Below, piece after piece: positions 62,210-64,000 of a stretch of 64,000 nucleotides of DNA. Source of the DNA: Halanaerobiales bacterium (GTDB taxonomy: Bacteria > Bacillota > Halanaerobiia > Halanaerobiales > DTU029); the NCBI GenBank assembly GCA_022360715.1, contig JAKSCG010000029.1, positions 1 through 64,000 on the forward strand. The letters are read 5' to 3'. Both the position numbers and the translations under genes were made by a program. Each line of letters opens with the position of its first letter. Within the stretch, counting starts at the first letter, position 1. The notes under the pieces are model-generated. The model had not been told where the DNA came from. It saw nothing but the letters and a program-made list of their open reading frames with translations, and made no database searches.

Positions 62210-64000
62210 ATGGTAAAATATATTAAAAAAAGGGATAATCGTCAGGTCCCGTTTGATCAAAAGAAGATTGAAAACGCCGTTTTTAAAGCGACCAGGGCGA
62301 TAGATAGTGAAAATAAAAATATTAGTGCGGAGATTACCGAGGAGGTTTTAACTTATTTAAATATTTTTTTTAAAGATGAAGGAATCCCTACGGTCGAACA
62401 GGTCCAGGACCTGGTAGAGAAAATTCTGATCGAAAAAGGTTATGCTGATATCGCCAAAGCTTATATCTTATACCGGGAACAACACGCCAAACTTCGCGAT
62501 ACCAAGCAGCTCTTTACCGATGCTTTAAATGTAATCAGCGGCTATCTGGATAAAAGCAACTGGAAAATCAATGAGAACAGTAATATGGGATTTTCCTTAC
62601 AGGGTTTAAATAATCATATTTCTTCTGAAGTAACCAACCACTACTGGTTACAGGAAATATATCCTAAAAAGATACAACATTTTCATCAGTCCGGTGACTT
62701 TCATATTCATGATCTCAGCAATTTATCGGTTTATTGTTGTGGCTGGGATTTACAGGATTTATTATTGACTGGTTTTGGCGGTGTAACAACCAAAGTAGAA
62801 AGTAAACCGGCTAAGCACTTCCGTACTGCCCTGGGACAGATTGTTAATTTCTTTTATACCCTTCAGGGGGAAGCGGCAGGTGCCCAAGCCTTTGCCAATT
62901 TTGATACATATTTAGCACCATTTATTTATTATGATCAGCTCAGTTATCAAGAGGTTAAACAATCAATCCAGGAATTTGTTTATAATATGAATGTGCCGAC
63001 CCGGGTAGGATTTCAAACCCCTTTCACCAATATTACCATGGATCTCACCCCCTCCCCTGCTATTGCTCAGCAACCGGCGATAATTGGCGGAGAATTAAGG
63101 GATAAAACCTTGGGAGAGTTTCAAAAAGAAATGGATATGTTGAATCGGGCTTTTGCCGAAATAATGCTGGAAGGCGATGCCAAGGGCCGGGTGTTTTCCT
63201 TCCCGATTCCAACCTATAATATAACCAGTGATTTTGATTGGGAAAATAAGGTGTTGGAACCAATCTGGGAGATGACGGCCAAATATGGTATTCCGTATTT
63301 TTCAAACTTCATTAATTCGGATATGAGTCCGGAAGACGCTAGAAGTATGTGTTGCCGCTTAAGACTCGATAATCGCGAATTACGCAAACGGGGTGGAGGA
63401 CTTTTTGGGGCTAATCCGATGACCGGAAGCATCGGGGTTGTAACCATAAACTTACCTCGCATCGGTTATCTCGCCAATACTGAACAGGAGTTTATTGACC
63501 AGGTATTTATACTGATGGATGCTGCTAAAGAAAGCCTGGAAATTAAACGAAAAATATTAGAACGCTTTTCCGAAACCGGCCTATATCCCTATTCCAGACA
63601 TTACTTGCGAGAGATTAAAAAACGCTTTGGCCATTACTGGCAAAATCATTTTAATACGATTGGTATTAATGGAATGAATGAAGCAATCCTTAACTTTATG
63701 GGTAAAGATATAGGCTCTGAGCAAGGCTTACAATTCGCCGGTCAAATTATGGACTTAATGCGGGAACGGATGATTACTTACCAGGAAGATACCGGTAACA
63801 TGTACAATTTAGAAGCAACTCCGGCCGAGGGTACTTCATATCGATTTGCTAAACTGGACAAGGAAAGATTTGGGACAAAGATCATGGCAGCTAATGAAGA
63901 TAGGTATCGCAAGGATGGGGCTGATCCCTATTATACCAATTCTACCCATCTGCCCGTAGGGTTTACCGACGATATTTTTACTGCCCTTGAACTCCAGGAT
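62210..64000 (+). CDS. nrdD: Anaerobic ribonucleoside-triphosphate reductase (partial at window end)
   Basis: 597 residues are visible and the frame is open at the right edge. The N-terminal ATP-cone (KRDNRQVPFDQKKIENAVFK) is at residues 7-26. SVYCCGWDLQ near 178 contains the expected active-site cysteine. FSFPIPTYN near 330 and RKRGGGLFGANPMTGS near 390 belong to the core. The C-terminal zinc site and glycyl-radical loop are outside the window. Class III enzymes make deoxynucleotides without oxygen. ATG start with AAGGAGG. The gene is probably followed by nrdG beyond the edge. Confidence 0.95.
   Translation, partial: MVKYIKKRDNRQVPFDQKKIENAVFKATRAIDSENKNISAEITEEVLTYLNIFFKDEGIPTVEQVQDLVEKILIEKGYADIAKAYILYREQHAKLRDTKQLFTDALNVISGYLDKSNWKINENSNMGFSLQGLNNHISSEVTNHYWLQEIYPKKIQHFHQSGDFHIHDLSNLSVYCCGWDLQDLLLTGFGGVTTKVESKPAKHFRTALGQIVNFFYTLQGEAAGAQAFANFDTYLAPFIYYDQLSYQEVKQSIQEFVYNMNVPTRVGFQTPFTNITMDLTPSPAIAQQPAIIGGELRDKTLGEFQKEMDMLNRAFAEIMLEGDAKGRVFSFPIPTYNITSDFDWENKVLEPIWEMTAKYGIPYFSNFINSDMSPEDARSMCCRLRLDNRELRKRGGGLFGANPMTGSIGVVTINLPRIGYLANTEQEFIDQVFILMDAAKESLEIKRKILERFSETGLYPYSRHYLREIKKRFGHYWQNHFNTIGINGMNEAILNFMGKDIGSEQGLQFAGQIMDLMRERMITYQEDTGNMYNLEATPAEGTSYRFAKLDKERFGTKIMAANEDRYRKDGADPYYTNSTHLPVGFTDDIFTALELQD

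Overview
The window is 64 kb of a moderately AT-rich bacterial chromosome. It looks like an endospore-forming, strictly anaerobic member of the Firmicutes (Clostridia in the broad sense). The evidence is a complete dipicolinate operon (dpaA-dpaB-asd-dapG-dapA followed by an RNase J gene, the same order as in Bacillus subtilis), strong AGGAGG ribosome binding sites, frequent TTG/GTG starts, an anaerobic class III ribonucleotide reductase, the Firmicutes-type GlpP antiterminator and YhaN/YhaO-type nuclease genes. I did not assign a genus. No rRNA, CRISPR array, insertion sequence or complete prophage was seen.

Layout. 1-443: edge-truncated unknown gene. 0.6-8.1 kb (minus): RNase J, then the diaminopimelate/dipicolinate cluster headed by dapB; dpaA appears to use a rare ATT start behind a sigma-K-like promoter. 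8.2-15.2 kb: alpha-glucan phosphorylase, EamA exporter, THUMP methyltransferase, an ABC pair, alanyl-tRNA editing protein and acylphosphatase. 15.2-26.7 kb: a gamma-glutamylcysteine ligase/ATP-grasp pair, polysaccharide deacetylase, isoaspartyl dipeptidase, HD-GYP protein, M18 aminopeptidase, TPP enzyme, SDR, double [4Fe-4S] protein, and a CGNR zinc-finger regulator whose promoter carries three copies of an operator-like sequence. 26.8-28.8 kb: an AT-rich ABC exporter with possible gene remnants upstream. 28.8-39 kb: argS, peptidases pepV and pepF, an exported FAD enzyme with SLH-like repeats, asnS and cstA. 39.2-45.6 kb: the glycerol-3-phosphate dehydrogenase operon with GlpP and a clear attenuator leader, then a HAD phosphatase and a PiT/DUF47 phosphate transporter. 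45.6-55.7 kb: SbcCD-like nuclease (yhaN/yhaO), a UshA-type protein that has lost most catalytic residues, gamma-glutamyltransferase, an orphan MotA/ExbB-like protein and a second M3 peptidase. 55.8-64 kb: hflX, rsgA, a cyclic-2,3-diphosphoglycerate-synthetase-like gene, a tyrosine recombinase, tRNA-fMet and tRNA-Lys with a tandem repeat derived from the tRNA 3' end, a radical SAM gene, and nrdD behind two NrdR boxes.

How it fits together. The number of peptidases (iadA, M18, pepV, two M3 enzymes, ggt) with CstA suggests peptide scavenging and amino-acid use, alongside glycogen and glycerol-3-phosphate metabolism. Regulation is unusually readable: sigma-A promoters at TTGACT-17-TATAAT or close to it, the glp antiterminator/terminator pair, the CGNR operators, the NrdR boxes and the sporulation promoter can all be read from the sequence. 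The best candidates for new biology are the ATT start of dpaA, the CGNR operator triplet, the 34-bp tRNA-derived tandem repeat, the degenerate UshA-like protein, and the gamma-Glu-Cys/ATP-grasp pair, whose final thiol is unknown.
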